Assembly: GCF_020819595.1 (NCBI RefSeq)
Contig: NZ_JAJHNP010000005.1
Span: forward strand, 372,001-436,000
Origin: Streptomyces barringtoniae
Lineage (GTDB): Bacteria; Actinomycetota; Actinomycetes; Streptomycetales; Streptomycetaceae
Reading direction: 5' to 3'
Length of the DNA: 64,000 nucleotides
Of this stretch, positions 53,460 to 61,343 are shown piece by piece; position 1 is the stretch's first letter; each line of letters opens with the position of its first letter. The notes under the pieces are model-generated. The model did no database searches. It was not told the origin of the DNA and saw only the letters and a list, made by a program, of their open reading frames with translations. Both the position numbers and the translations under genes were made by a program.

Positions 53460-54692
53460 CTACCGAACGGTAACGTCACAACCGGGCTGCCGTACGGGTT
53501 TCGCCCCGATGCCTTGCCCGGCGCCCAGGTGCCGTACCAGGCCCAGTCCGGTCAGCAGCGCCACCACAGCGCACACGCCGGACCAACCGCACCCCGCGTA
53601 CGCCCGGGAGCCGAGCCAGGAACCGAGGCTGCCGCCCAGGTAGGCGCAGGTCATGTAGGCGGTGTTGAGGCGGCTGCGGACGTTCGCGGCGAGGGCGTAG
53701 ACGCGCACCTGGTTGGCGACCATGCCGGACTGCATGCCGACGTCCAGCAGCAGCGTGCCCGCCACCAGGGACAGCAGGCCGGGGGTGCCGCCGAGGGCGC
53801 CGAGGGCGAGGATCGCCGCGGACGCGAGGACCAGCAGGAAGCAGACGAGGTTTACCGCGTCGGCGCCACGCCGGTCCACCAGCCGGCCCGCGACCGGCGT
53901 GACGAGCATCGTCACCGCGTTGACCAGCGCGAGCAGTCCGACCGCGTCCGCGCCGAGGCCGTACACCGGGCCCGTCAGCAGCAGCGCCACAGCGGTCCAC
54001 ACGGCGGAGAAGCCGGCGAACACCGTCGCCTGGTAGAAGGAGGAGCGGCGCAGGGCCGGTTCGGCGAACAGGAGGCGGACGGGCTCGGTCAGCAACCGCG
54101 GGTAGCGCTGCCGGGACGGCGTCGCCGCGCTCGGGAGCGTGCGGGCCAGGAGCAGCGCCACCGCGAGGGAGAGCAGGGCCGCCAGGACGTACGCCGCCCG
54201 CCAGCCCAGCCGGTCGCCGAGGGCGCCGCCGGCCGTGCGGGACAGCAGCATGCCCGCGAGGGCCCCGCTCAGCAGTGTGCCGCCGACCACGCCCCGCCGC
54301 TCCGGCGGGACCAGTCCGGCCGCCAGCGGGCCGGCCAGCGGAGCGATCACCGTGCTCGCGCCGACCAGCACGCTCGCCGCGAGCAGGCCCGGCAGCGCGG
54401 GCGCGGCGGCGGCGGAGCACAGGCCGAGGCCGGTCAGGGTGAGGAGGGTGACCAGTAGCGGGCGCGGCGGCAGCCGGTCGCCGAGCGGGACGAGCAGGAA
54501 GATGCCGGCCGCGTATCCGAACTGGGTCGCGGTCACCACCCCGGCCGCCGTGCCGGGGGAGACGCCGAGACCCGCCGCCACGAGCGGGGCGAGGGCCTGT
54601 GGGAAGTAGACATTGCCGACCGCGACCCCGCAGGCCAGCGCCAGCAGCGCGACGAGCCGCGGGGTACGCTGCCCGGTGTGGTGATCCGTCAT
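53460..54692 (-). CDS. MFS transporter divergent from an ArsR-type regulator
   Basis: A 410-residue membrane protein with about 12 helices and the MFS loop FLLVPLGDRLPPRPLL between helices 2 and 3. The MFS block GYAAGIFLLVPLGDR and the second-half NAVTMLVTPVAGRLVDRRGA fit a DHA1-type exporter. ATG at 54692. Divergent, with 56 bases between, from an HTH regulator that probably controls it. The amidase gene follows closely on the same strand. Confidence 0.9.
   Translation of the reverse strand: MTDHHTGQRTPRLVALLALACGVAVGNVYFPQALAPLVAAGLGVSPGTAAGVVTATQFGYAAGIFLLVPLGDRLPPRPLLVTLLTLTGLGLCSAAAAPALPGLLAASVLVGASTVIAPLAGPLAAGLVPPERRGVVGGTLLSGALAGMLLSRTAGGALGDRLGWRAAYVLAALLSLAVALLLARTLPSAATPSRQRYPRLLTEPVRLLFAEPALRRSSFYQATVFAGFSAVWTAVALLLTGPVYGLGADAVGLLALVNAVTMLVTPVAGRLVDRRGADAVNLVCFLLVLASAAILALGALGGTPGLLSLVAGTLLLDVGMQSGMVANQVRVYALAANVRSRLNTAYMTCAYLGGSLGSWLGSRAYAGCGWSGVCAVVALLTGLGLVRHLGAGQGIGAKPVRQPGCDVTVR
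53461..53472. promoter_or_regulatory. Short palindrome at the MFS stop / amidase upstream region
   Basis: TACCG-AA-CGGTA, a perfect 5-bp-arm dyad with a 2-base centre, overlapping the last MFS codons and lying 37 bases before the amidase ATG. It resembles small TetR-type operators. It may control an internal amidase promoter, or be chance. Confidence 0.35.
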
Positions 54693-54748
54693 GTACCGAA
54701 GTCCACGCCCTGTGCGGGCGATTGGCGAAGGATGTAGACGGGGGCTAA

Positions 54749-55726
54749 ATGATCAGCTTCCGGCTCGGGGTCGACGACCTCGCCGACACCCGGTTCGCGA
54801 TCTCCCCGCTGGGCGAGCTGATGGAGAGCCTGCGTGTCCTGCGGGCCCCCGCCCTGCACCCCCTGCACCGCGGCTGGCGCCGCGCCGTGCTCGCCGCCCT
54901 CGACCCCGCCGATCTGCCGCTGCTGTCGGCCCTGGTCGGTCCGGCCCTGGCCCTTCCCGACTTCCTGACGCCCCGGCCCGCCCGCTACGCCGCCACGCTG
55001 GACGAGGAGCTGACCGTCGTACGGGCCACGCACCCGGAGGTCGTACGACGTGACCTGCGCGCCGCGCACGCCCCGCGCCCGCTCCCGGGCGCACTGCGGC
55101 GGGCCACCGCGCCCGGCGACGATCCCGTCCTCGAACTCCTCGACACCGTCTGCTCGTTGCTGCACCGCTACTGGCAGACGGCCCTGCAGCCCCACTGGCC
55201 CCGGATCCGGCTCGTGCTGGAGGCCGACATCACACACCGCGCGGGGCTGCTGGCCACCGGCGGTGCGCGGTCGCTGTTCACCGGTCTCCATCCGAACCTC
55301 GGCTGGCGGGACGGCGTCCTGACCATCGACAAGATGATCGGCCGGCACGCGGTCGACGGCGCCGGACGGGGCCTGCGGCTGGTCCCCTCGGTGTTCGCGC
55401 ACAAACCGGCGCCCCCGATCAGCGCCGGCGCGCCGCCGATGCTCGCCTACCCGGGCCGGGGCACCGCCACCCTGTGGGAGCCCGAACCCCCGCCCGACGC
55501 CTCCGCGCTCACCGCCCTGCTCGGCGCACCCCGCACCACCCTGCTGCGGCTGCTCGCGGAACCCCTGCCCACGGTGGAACTCGCCCGCCGCCTGGGCGTG
55601 ACCCCGAGTGCCGTCTCCCAGCACCTGCGGGTACTGGACGCCACCGGCCTGGTGACCCGCACCCGGGACGGCCGACGGGTGCTGTACCGGCGCAGCGCAC
55701 TGGCGGAACGCCTGGTCGGGCGCTGA
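54749..55726 (+). CDS. ArsR-type HTH regulator with DUF5937 N-terminal domain
   Basis: A 325-residue regulator. The long N-terminal part (about 1-235) starts MISFRLGVDDLADTRFAISP, the pattern of Streptomyces DUF5937 proteins. The C-terminal 80 residues are a winged HTH of ArsR type (ARRLGVTPSAVSQHLRVLDA, then DGRRVLYRRS). ATG at 54749 has GGGGG close upstream. Divergent from the MFS gene; this arrangement is frequent and suggests control of the pump in response to a small molecule. Confidence 0.9.
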   Translation: MISFRLGVDDLADTRFAISPLGELMESLRVLRAPALHPLHRGWRRAVLAALDPADLPLLSALVGPALALPDFLTPRPARYAATLDEELTVVRATHPEVVRRDLRAAHAPRPLPGALRRATAPGDDPVLELLDTVCSLLHRYWQTALQPHWPRIRLVLEADITHRAGLLATGGARSLFTGLHPNLGWRDGVLTIDKMIGRHAVDGAGRGLRLVPSVFAHKPAPPISAGAPPMLAYPGRGTATLWEPEPPPDASALTALLGAPRTTLLRLLAEPLPTVELARRLGVTPSAVSQHLRVLDATGLVTRTRDGRRVLYRRSALAERLVGR

Positions 55727-55757
55727 CGGGCGTGCATGGCACACGTGAAGGCCGCCT

Positions 55758-55812
55758 TTGTCCGGCTGCGGATCCGGCCTTTGTCCGGCTCTTGTCCGGC
55801 TCCTGTCCGGCC
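55758..55812. repeat. Short repeats of TTGTCCGGCTC type
   Basis: TTGTCCGGCT at 55758, 55781 and 55792, with a related CTGTCCGGCC at 55803. The last three are in tandem at an 11-bp period, close to one helical turn. They lie just upstream of a MerR-like promoter and may bind a regulator side by side. Confidence 0.6.
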
Positions 55813-55834
55813 GGGGGGAGTCCACCGTGTCGGG

Positions 55835-55860
55835 TTGACTTCGAGCGCGCTCCAGCGCCT
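55835..55860 (+). promoter_or_regulatory. MerR-family-like promoter/operator
   Basis: TTGACT (55835-55840) followed by TCGAGCGCGCTCCAG, whose core GAGCGCGCTC (55843-55852) is a perfect palindrome. A dyad directly after TTGAC within a long spacer is the usual layout for MerR-type activators in Streptomyces. The -10 element is not obvious. The LLM oxidoreductase gene starts about 60 bases downstream. Confidence 0.45.
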
Positions 55861-55918
55861 GGCGTCGGTGGCTCGACGGGCGGCAGGCGACAGACGGTCC
55901 GGACGGACGGAGGCGGCC

Positions 55919-56801
55919 ATGCGCGTGGGTGTGCACATCAACCGGTTCGATCATCCCGGCAGCGGGCCCGCGCTGGGCGCAGAACTCGCCGCGGCCGGCG
56001 CCGCCGCGGAGGCGGCCGGGGTGAGCCGGCTGTCGGTGATGGACCACTGCTCCCAGATGGAGTTCAACGGCGGCGCCGAGGCCCCCATGCTGGAGGCCTA
56101 CACCACGCTCGGCCACCTCGCCGCCCACACCTCCACGGTCCGGCTCGGCGCTCTGGTGACCGGGGTGACGTACCGCCATCCCGGACTGCTCGCCAAGATC
56201 GTCACCACCCTCGACGTACTGTCCGGCGGCCGGGCCACGCTGGGCATCGGTGCCGCCTGGTACGACCGCGAACGCCACGGTCTCGGCGTGCCGTACCCGC
56301 CGCTCGCCGAGCGTTTCGAGAGGCTGGAGGAGACGCTGCGGATCTGTCTGCGGATGTGGGACCCGCAGGACAACGGCCCGTTCGAGGGCCGGCACTACCG
56401 GCTGGCGGAGACCTTGTGCGTTCCCCGCGCCGGTCAGCACCCCGCACCCGGAGATCATGATCGGCGGCGGGGGAGAGAAGAAGACCCTGCGGCTGGTGGC
56501 CCGGTACGCCGACGCCTGCAACCTCATCCCGTCCTCGCCCGAGGAACTGCGCCACAAGCTGGAGGTACTGCGCGGGCACTGCGAGAGCGTGGGGCGGGAC
56601 CACGACACCATCCGCAAGACCGTCGCCTACACCGGCGAGCACGCCACTGCCGGCGACCTCGACGCCTTCCTGCGGGACATGGAGGGCTACACCAAGCTGG
56701 GCATCGACACGGTGATCCTCTGCCCGCGGCTCGGCACGACCTCCGCGTGGATGGAGCGCTTCGCGGCCCCGGCGGTGGAGCGACTGGCCGACCTGGACTG
56801 A
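55919..56801 (+). pseudogene. F420-dependent LLM oxidoreductase with a +1 frameshift
   Basis: ATG at 55919 (MRVGVHINRFDHPG) with GGAGG upstream starts a typical luciferase-family F420-dependent oxidoreductase: LSVMDHCSQME, LGALVTGVTYRHPGLLAKIV, LGIGAAWYDRERHGLG. Around residue 170 the frame breaks. The run CCCC at 56423-56426 should be CCC to continue VPAPVSTPHPEIMIGGGG; with four Cs the frame leaves the family sequence. The correct second half, from HPEIMIGGGGEKKTLRLVAR to the TGA at 56801, is in the next frame. The rest is complete, about 293 residues if corrected. This is either a recent mutation or a sequencing error in a short C run. Confidence 0.85.
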
Positions 56802-56846
56802 TCCGGGTGCGTGGCGGTTCCCGGGCCGGGCCGTGCGGCACGCGAA

Positions 56847-56885
56847 CGTGCAGAGGGGCCGGATGCCGTCCGGCCCCTCTGCACG
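56847..56885. terminator. Strong bidirectional terminator
   Basis: A perfect 17-bp stem (CGTGCAGAGGGGCCGGA with its complement) and a 5-base loop, between the stop of the LLM gene and that of the convergent FMN reductase gene. Confidence 0.92.
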
Positions 56886-56929
56886 GTGCGTGCGCGTACG
56901 TACGTGTGTACGGCTCCCGGTGCTGCGAC

Positions 56930-57493
56930 TCAGGCGGCCGCGGCCTCGCCGACGTTGCCGTGCAGACGGGCGACGACCTCGGTCAGCTGGGCGGCGACCT
57001 CGGCGTCGTCGACCGGGTGGGTCTCGGCGAAGCGGGTCAGGGAGCCCGGGATGGACAGCTTGATGTCCTCGATGACCTTGCCGCCGGCGATGCCCACGGC
57101 CTTGCGGGCCTCGTCCTGCGCCCACACGCCGCCGTACTGGCCGAAGGCGGTGCCGATGACGGCGGCCGGCTTGCCGCCGAAGGCGCCGGCGCCGTACGGG
57201 CGGGACAGCCAGTCGATGGCGTTCTTCAGGACGGCCGGGATGGTGCCGTTGTACTCGGGGGAGAAGAGCAGGAAGGCGTCGGCGGCCTGCGCGGCCTCGC
57301 GCAGCTTGGCGGCGGCGGCCGGGACGCTGCCCTCGACGTCGATGTCCTCGTTGTAGAAGGGGACGTCGGCCAGGCCTTCGAACAGCACGACCTCGGCGCC
57401 CTCCGGAGCGAGCTTGACGGCGGCCTCGGCGAGGCGACGGTTGGTCGAACCGGCACGAAGGCTGCCGACGAGCGCGAGGATGCGAACAGACAT
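56930..57493 (-). CDS. NAD(P)H-dependent FMN/quinone reductase
   Basis: A 187-residue flavodoxin-fold reductase. The phosphate-binding loop LVGSLRAGSTNRRLAEA starts the protein (GSLR-x2-S is the family motif) and FSPEYNGTIPAVLKNAIDWL is the FMN-contacting signature (PEYN-G-P--LKNAIDW). It reduces quinones or flavins with NAD(P)H. ATG at 57493 has GGAG 6 bases upstream. Divergent from a TetR gene, with a pair of palindromes in between, so the regulator very likely represses it. Confidence 0.94.
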   Translation of the reverse strand: MSVRILALVGSLRAGSTNRRLAEAAVKLAPEGAEVVLFEGLADVPFYNEDIDVEGSVPAAAAKLREAAQAADAFLLFSPEYNGTIPAVLKNAIDWLSRPYGAGAFGGKPAAVIGTAFGQYGGVWAQDEARKAVGIAGGKVIEDIKLSIPGSLTRFAETHPVDDAEVAAQLTEVVARLHGNVGEAAAA

Positions 57494-57530
57494 GGGAACT
57501 CCAAGAAGCTGAAACATCGCCGTTACGATC

Positions 57531-57579
57531 CGGACCGAGGTCCGCTTAATTTCTAGCACCTTAACCGGACCGCGGTCCA
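57531..57579. promoter_or_regulatory. Paired TetR-type operators
   Basis: CGGACCGAGGTCCG (57531-57544, 6-bp arms) and CGGACCGCGGTCCA (57566-57579, with GGACCGCGGTCC a perfect 12-bp palindrome). Start-to-start distance is 35 bp. They lie in the 116-base gap between the FMN reductase and tetR genes, and cover the place where both promoters must be. Confidence 0.8.
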
Positions 57580-57609
57580 GTTTTGTTCCCCATGCTTTAC
57601 GCTTGCTTC

Positions 57610-58272
57610 ATGTCCAGCGCTCTGCCGCCCTTCCCGCCCTCTCAAGAACCCCTCGACATCCCTCAGTTGCTCGAGGTCGGCATGGGGCCCGAGGAGCCGT
57701 GCCTGCGTGCCGACGCCGCGCGCAACCGGGCCCGGCTGCTGGAGGCCGCCGCGCGGCTGATCGCGGAACACGGGGTGGCCGGGGTCACCATGGAGGCCGT
57801 CGCGGCGGCGGCTCAGGTGGGCAAGGGGACGGTCTTCCGTCGCTTCGGCGACCGCACGGGGCTGCTGATGGCGCTGCTCGACCACTCCGACCGGAAACTG
57901 CAGGCCGACTTCCTGGGCGGGCCTCCGCCGCTGGGGCCCGGAGCGCTGCCCCTGGAGCGACTGCGGGCGTTCGGCGTGGCGGTGCTGTACCGCCGCGTCG
58001 AGCAGCTCGACCTGCATCTGGCCGCCCAGATGGAACCAACCCGCCGGTTCTCCCACCCGGCGGTCACCGCGCTGCGCACGCACATCGCGATGCTGCTGCG
58101 GCAGATCGTGCCGGAAGCCGACTGCGAGCTGCTGTCCCAGACCCTGCTCAACTCGCTCGACCCGGCCCTGATCCACCACCAGACCAGGCAGTGCGGCATG
58201 CCGATGGAGCGGCTGGAGTCCGGCTGGATCGACCTGGTCGCCCGAGTCACGGGCACCCGCGCCCCTGACTGA
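57610..58272 (+). CDS. TetR-family regulator of the FMN reductase gene
   Basis: A 220-residue TetR protein. A Pro-rich start (MSSALPPFPPSQEP) is followed by the HTH (about 44-88: AARLIAEHGVAGVTMEAVAA, then AAQVGKGTVFRRFGDRTGLL) and a helical ligand domain. ATG at 57610 is chosen; ATG at 57583 or 57592 would place the start closer to the operators. Its target is probably the divergent FMN reductase gene. A 46-bp tandem array begins right after its stop. Confidence 0.92.
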   Translation: MSSALPPFPPSQEPLDIPQLLEVGMGPEEPCLRADAARNRARLLEAAARLIAEHGVAGVTMEAVAAAAQVGKGTVFRRFGDRTGLLMALLDHSDRKLQADFLGGPPPLGPGALPLERLRAFGVAVLYRRVEQLDLHLAAQMEPTRRFSHPAVTALRTHIAMLLRQIVPEADCELLSQTLLNSLDPALIHHQTRQCGMPMERLESGWIDLVARVTGTRAPD

Positions 58273-58282
58273 TCCCGCCCCC

Positions 58283-58760
58283 GCGCCTGCGGCTGGATCT
58301 GCACCGGCTCCTGGCGGGGCTCGTGCTGGCGCCTGCGGCGGGACCTGCGCCGGATCCTGGCTGAGCTCGTGCTCGCGCCTGCGGTAGGGCCTGCACCGGC
58401 TCCTGGCTGAGTCCGTGCTCGCGCCTGCGGCGGGGCCTGCACCGGCTCCTGGCGGGGCTCGTGCTCGCGCCTGCGGCTGGACCTGCACCGGCTCCTGGCG
58501 GGGCTCGTGCTCGCGCCTGCGGCTGGATCTGCTCCGGATTCTGGCTGGCCTGTGCCCGACCCGGCGGGACCTGCACCGGCTCCTGACTGAGCTCGCGCTC
58601 GCGCCTGCGGCTGGACCTACACCGGATCCTGGCTGAGCTCGCCCCCGTGCCTGCGGCTGTACCCGCTCCGGCTCCTGGCTGAGCTCGCGCCCGCGCCTCC
58701 GGCCGGACCCGCACCCGCGCCTGCGGCTGGACCCGCACCGGACCCCCCGCTGGACCCGCG
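58283..58760. repeat. 46-bp tandem repeat array (minisatellite), about ten units
   Basis: The anchor GCGCCTGCGG occurs at 58283, 58329, 58375, 58421, 58467 and 58513, exactly 46 bases apart. After one damaged unit (about 58559) it resumes at 58601, 58647 (GTGCCTGCGG) and 58693 (GCGCCTCCGG), again 46 apart, with a half-step copy at 58717. Within each unit a GGACCTGCACCGGCTCCTGG-like block and a GAGCTCGTGCTC-like block follow in order. Since 46 is not divisible by three, the array cannot encode a constant peptide repeat; frames stay open only because of GC content. Confidence 0.92.
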
Positions 58761-59326
58761 CCTAACCCCAGGCTGAGCTCTTCTCGACAACCCACCCGGA
58801 TCCTTCGCCAAGCCCCGGCCGCGCGCCTCACGCGGCCGCTCCTCGAGCCCCGAGCAACGCCTCGCACGCGGCCCACCCGGATGCGGGCCCTGCTGGCGAA
58901 CGTGCGGCCGCCGAACAAGCCTCACACCGGGGTTGCCCCGTCGAGCACCGGCCTGCCCATCACGTGGTTGCCCCACCGAACGCTGGGCCTGAAAGCCGAA
59001 ACCCCATGGCCGCCTCGCCGAGTGACGCCGTGGCCATCGCGTGCGCACTCGCCGAGCCCCGGCCGACGATCCGTAGGCAGCCGACCAGCTGGGGGTGGGC
59101 CCGGGCCCCGGTCGGTGATCCGCACCCAGCCGTCCCGCTGAGCCCCCGCTCGGCCACCACGCGATCGCGCCCACTGTGCGTCAGCCGCCCGCTTGGCGCC
59201 ACCGGCGACCCACGCCCCGTCCCCCATGCTGCATGGCCCCCACCGACCGTCGGGCTTGGTCACCGCGCGGTCGCTCGCCGGGTCCTGGCTCCGCCACCCA
59301 CCCCTGCCCGCCCATGGCCGCCCTGC
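58761..59326. other. Non-coding region after the tandem array
   Basis: About 565 bases between the array and the stop of the FAD monooxygenase gene. No motif is recognised in any frame. Weak internal similarity is seen: CCCGGCCGACGATCCG near 59065 and CCCGGTCGGTGATCCG near 59105 start two diverged copies of about 40 bases. It may be decayed repeat DNA. Confidence 0.5.
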
Positions 59327-60478
59327 TCAGCGCCCGTCAGCCGTGCTGGGGAACATGTCGAGCAGCCCCTGTGGCGCGTCGGCGCGGAACAGGAGCGTGG
59401 TGTTCTGGGCGGACTCCGCCGCGGACACCTCCGCACGCCGGAACATCCGGTCTTCGTACGTGGTGAGCGCGGCCTCGGTGTCTTCGGGGTGCGCGGCCAC
59501 TGCGAGGCCCAGTTCGGCGCCGTCGAGGAGTGCAAGATTCGCGCCCTCGCCCGCGAACGGCGACATGAGGTGAGCCGCGTCCCCGACCAGGGTCACCCCG
59601 GGCACCCGGTCCCAGCGGTGACCGACCGGCAGCGCGTGGATCCGCCGGGGCACCAGCGGCCCGTCCGCGTCGGCGACCAGGGCCCGCAGGCTCTCGTCCC
59701 AGCCGTCGAACTCCTTCAGCACCGCCGCCTTCGCCGCCTCGGTGTCGCCGAAGTCGATGCCGTCCAGCCAGTCCTCCGGCGCCTCGACGGCCGTGTACAC
59801 ATGCAGACTGCCGTCGGTCTCGCGGTGCGCGAGGAAGCCCCGGCCCGCGCCGAGCGCGAAGAGCATCCCGCCGCCGACGACCGCCGCGCTCGCCGGATGG
59901 CGCAGATCCGCCTCCGACAGGTCGGCCTCCACGAAGGACACGCCCGTGTACGAGGGCCGGGCGGGGGAGAGCAGCGGACGGATCCGGGACCACGCGCCGT
60001 CCGCGCCGACCAGCAGGTCCGTGGTGAACCCGGTGCCGTCCTCGAGCGTGACCTCGTGCCGGCCGCTGCCCAGCGGGCGCGCGCCGGTGACCTTGGCGTC
60101 CCAGCGGACCGTGCCCTCGGGCAGCGAGCCGAGCAGCAGCTCGCGCAGGTCGCCGCGGTCGATCTCGGGCCGGCCGCGGGAGCCGTCGTCGTCCTCGGTG
60201 CGCCGGACGGTGGCGTGCCGGTCGAGGACACGCATGGCCTGGCCGCCGCTGTGGACCCGTTTCAGGAAGTCCTCGTGCAGCCCGGCCGCCCGCAGCGCCT
60301 CCTGCCCGGAGTCGTCGTGTATGTCGAGCATGCCGCCCTGGGTCCGGGCGGTCGGCCCGGGGTCCAGGTCGAAGAGGGCGGCCTCGATGCCGTGCACGTG
60401 CAGCACGCGGGCGAGCGCGAGCCCGCCGAGGCCCGCGCCGACGACGGCGATCGGATGGTGAGGGCGGTGGCTGGTCAT
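59327..60478 (-). CDS. FAD-dependent monooxygenase (TetX / PHBH type)
   Basis: A 383-residue group A flavoprotein hydroxylase. The N-terminal Rossmann motif is VVGAGLGGLALARVLHVHGI, the DG-type motif is LLVGADGAWSRIR, and the GD motif is GVTLVGDAAHLMSPFAGEGA. GGMLDIHDDSGQEALRAAGL and overall length (about 380) are like the tetracycline-modifying TetX group, but no substrate can be claimed. ATG at 60478 has AGGAGG. It follows its likely regulator, a TetR gene, by 16 bases on the same strand, so the two form an operon controlled from the operators at 61170. Confidence 0.93.
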   Translation of the reverse strand: MTSHRPHHPIAVVGAGLGGLALARVLHVHGIEAALFDLDPGPTARTQGGMLDIHDDSGQEALRAAGLHEDFLKRVHSGGQAMRVLDRHATVRRTEDDDGSRGRPEIDRGDLRELLLGSLPEGTVRWDAKVTGARPLGSGRHEVTLEDGTGFTTDLLVGADGAWSRIRPLLSPARPSYTGVSFVEADLSEADLRHPASAAVVGGGMLFALGAGRGFLAHRETDGSLHVYTAVEAPEDWLDGIDFGDTEAAKAAVLKEFDGWDESLRALVADADGPLVPRRIHALPVGHRWDRVPGVTLVGDAAHLMSPFAGEGANLALLDGAELGLAVAAHPEDTEAALTTYEDRMFRRAEVSAAESAQNTTLLFRADAPQGLLDMFPSTADGR

Positions 60479-60494
60479 GGGGCCTCCTGGCGGG

Positions 60495-61157
60495 TCAGTG
60501 GGGTACGGCGGTGTGCTCGATGCCGTTGATCAAGGCCTGGAAGGCCCAGGACAGGCGGGCCTCGGGGGTGCCGGAGAGCAGCGCGTCGGCGCTCGCGGCG
60601 ATGTGCGGATGGGTGTCGGCCGGCGCCTCGCGCAGGGCGCGGGTCAGCGCCTGCCGGTCGCCCTGGGAGTCCCCTCCGGCGTGCTCGGCGGCGGTCGCGG
60701 TGGCGTGCTGCAACAGCAGGTCGACGCCCCACGCGGCCTGTTCGCGCGGTACGCCGCCAGACCGGAGCAGGTCGAGCAGGGTCTCGATGAGCCGCAGGTA
60801 GTTCGGGCCGCTCGGCCACGCGGTCAGTGCCGAGCGTGCCAGGCTCGGATGCTGCAGGAGCATCGCCGTGTAGGCGGTGAGCACCTTCTCCAGCCGCTCC
60901 CGCCAGTCGCCCTCGGCCGGGGCCGGGGCGACCGTGCCGAGCAGCTCGTCCAGGACGGCCGCGTGCAGTTCGTCGGTGTTGCGGACGTAGACGTACAGCG
61001 AGGCCGGACCGGTGTCGAGCTCCTGTGCCAGTCGGCGCATGGTCACCTTGCGCAGCCCTTCCGCGCGCAGGATCGCGACGGCGGCGGTGACGATGCCCTC
61101 CCGGGTCAGGGCGGGCTTGGCGGGGCGCGCGCGACGCGAGCGGGGAGCAGTGCTCAT
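60495..61157 (-). CDS. TetR/AcrR-family regulator upstream of the monooxygenase
   Basis: A 220-residue repressor. A basic start (MSTAPRSRRARPAKPALTRE) precedes the HTH (about 18-62, GLRKVTMRRLAQELDTGPAS, then LYVYVRNTDELHAAVLDELL). The C-terminal domain is the TetR_C type found in regulators of the tetracycline-repressor-like class (RRLAQELDTGPASLYVYVRN is like TetR itself). ATG at 61157 lies 13 bases after the nearest operator. It probably represses its own operon with the monooxygenase. Confidence 0.92.
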   Translation of the reverse strand: MSTAPRSRRARPAKPALTREGIVTAAVAILRAEGLRKVTMRRLAQELDTGPASLYVYVRNTDELHAAVLDELLGTVAPAPAEGDWRERLEKVLTAYTAMLLQHPSLARSALTAWPSGPNYLRLIETLLDLLRSGGVPREQAAWGVDLLLQHATATAAEHAGGDSQGDRQALTRALREAPADTHPHIAASADALLSGTPEARLSWAFQALINGIEHTAVPH

Positions 61158-61169
61158 GTCTCCACGGTA

Positions 61170-61213
61170 ACGAACATGTTCGTCGCGAACAAGTACGTTA
61201 CGAACATGTTCGT
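61170..61213. promoter_or_regulatory. Triplet of TetR-type palindromes
   Basis: ACGAACATGTTCGT, a perfect 14-bp palindrome, occurs at 61170-61183 and again at 61200-61213, exactly 30 bp apart. Between them AAC-AAGTAC-GTT (61188-61199) is a weaker third dyad. The first copy starts 13 bases before the tetR ATG and the cluster faces the LacI-type gene on the other side. Confidence 0.88.
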
Positions 61214-61343
61214 CCCGGCCGTCCACCGGTTCACTCAGGAGATCTCAGGAGGCCGCTGCGCCTGATTCGTCGAACGGTGAACGGTGAACCACATCGCCCC
61301 GCCTCTTCCCGGCCTCCGCCCCTCTGCCAAGATGCGGTCTGTC

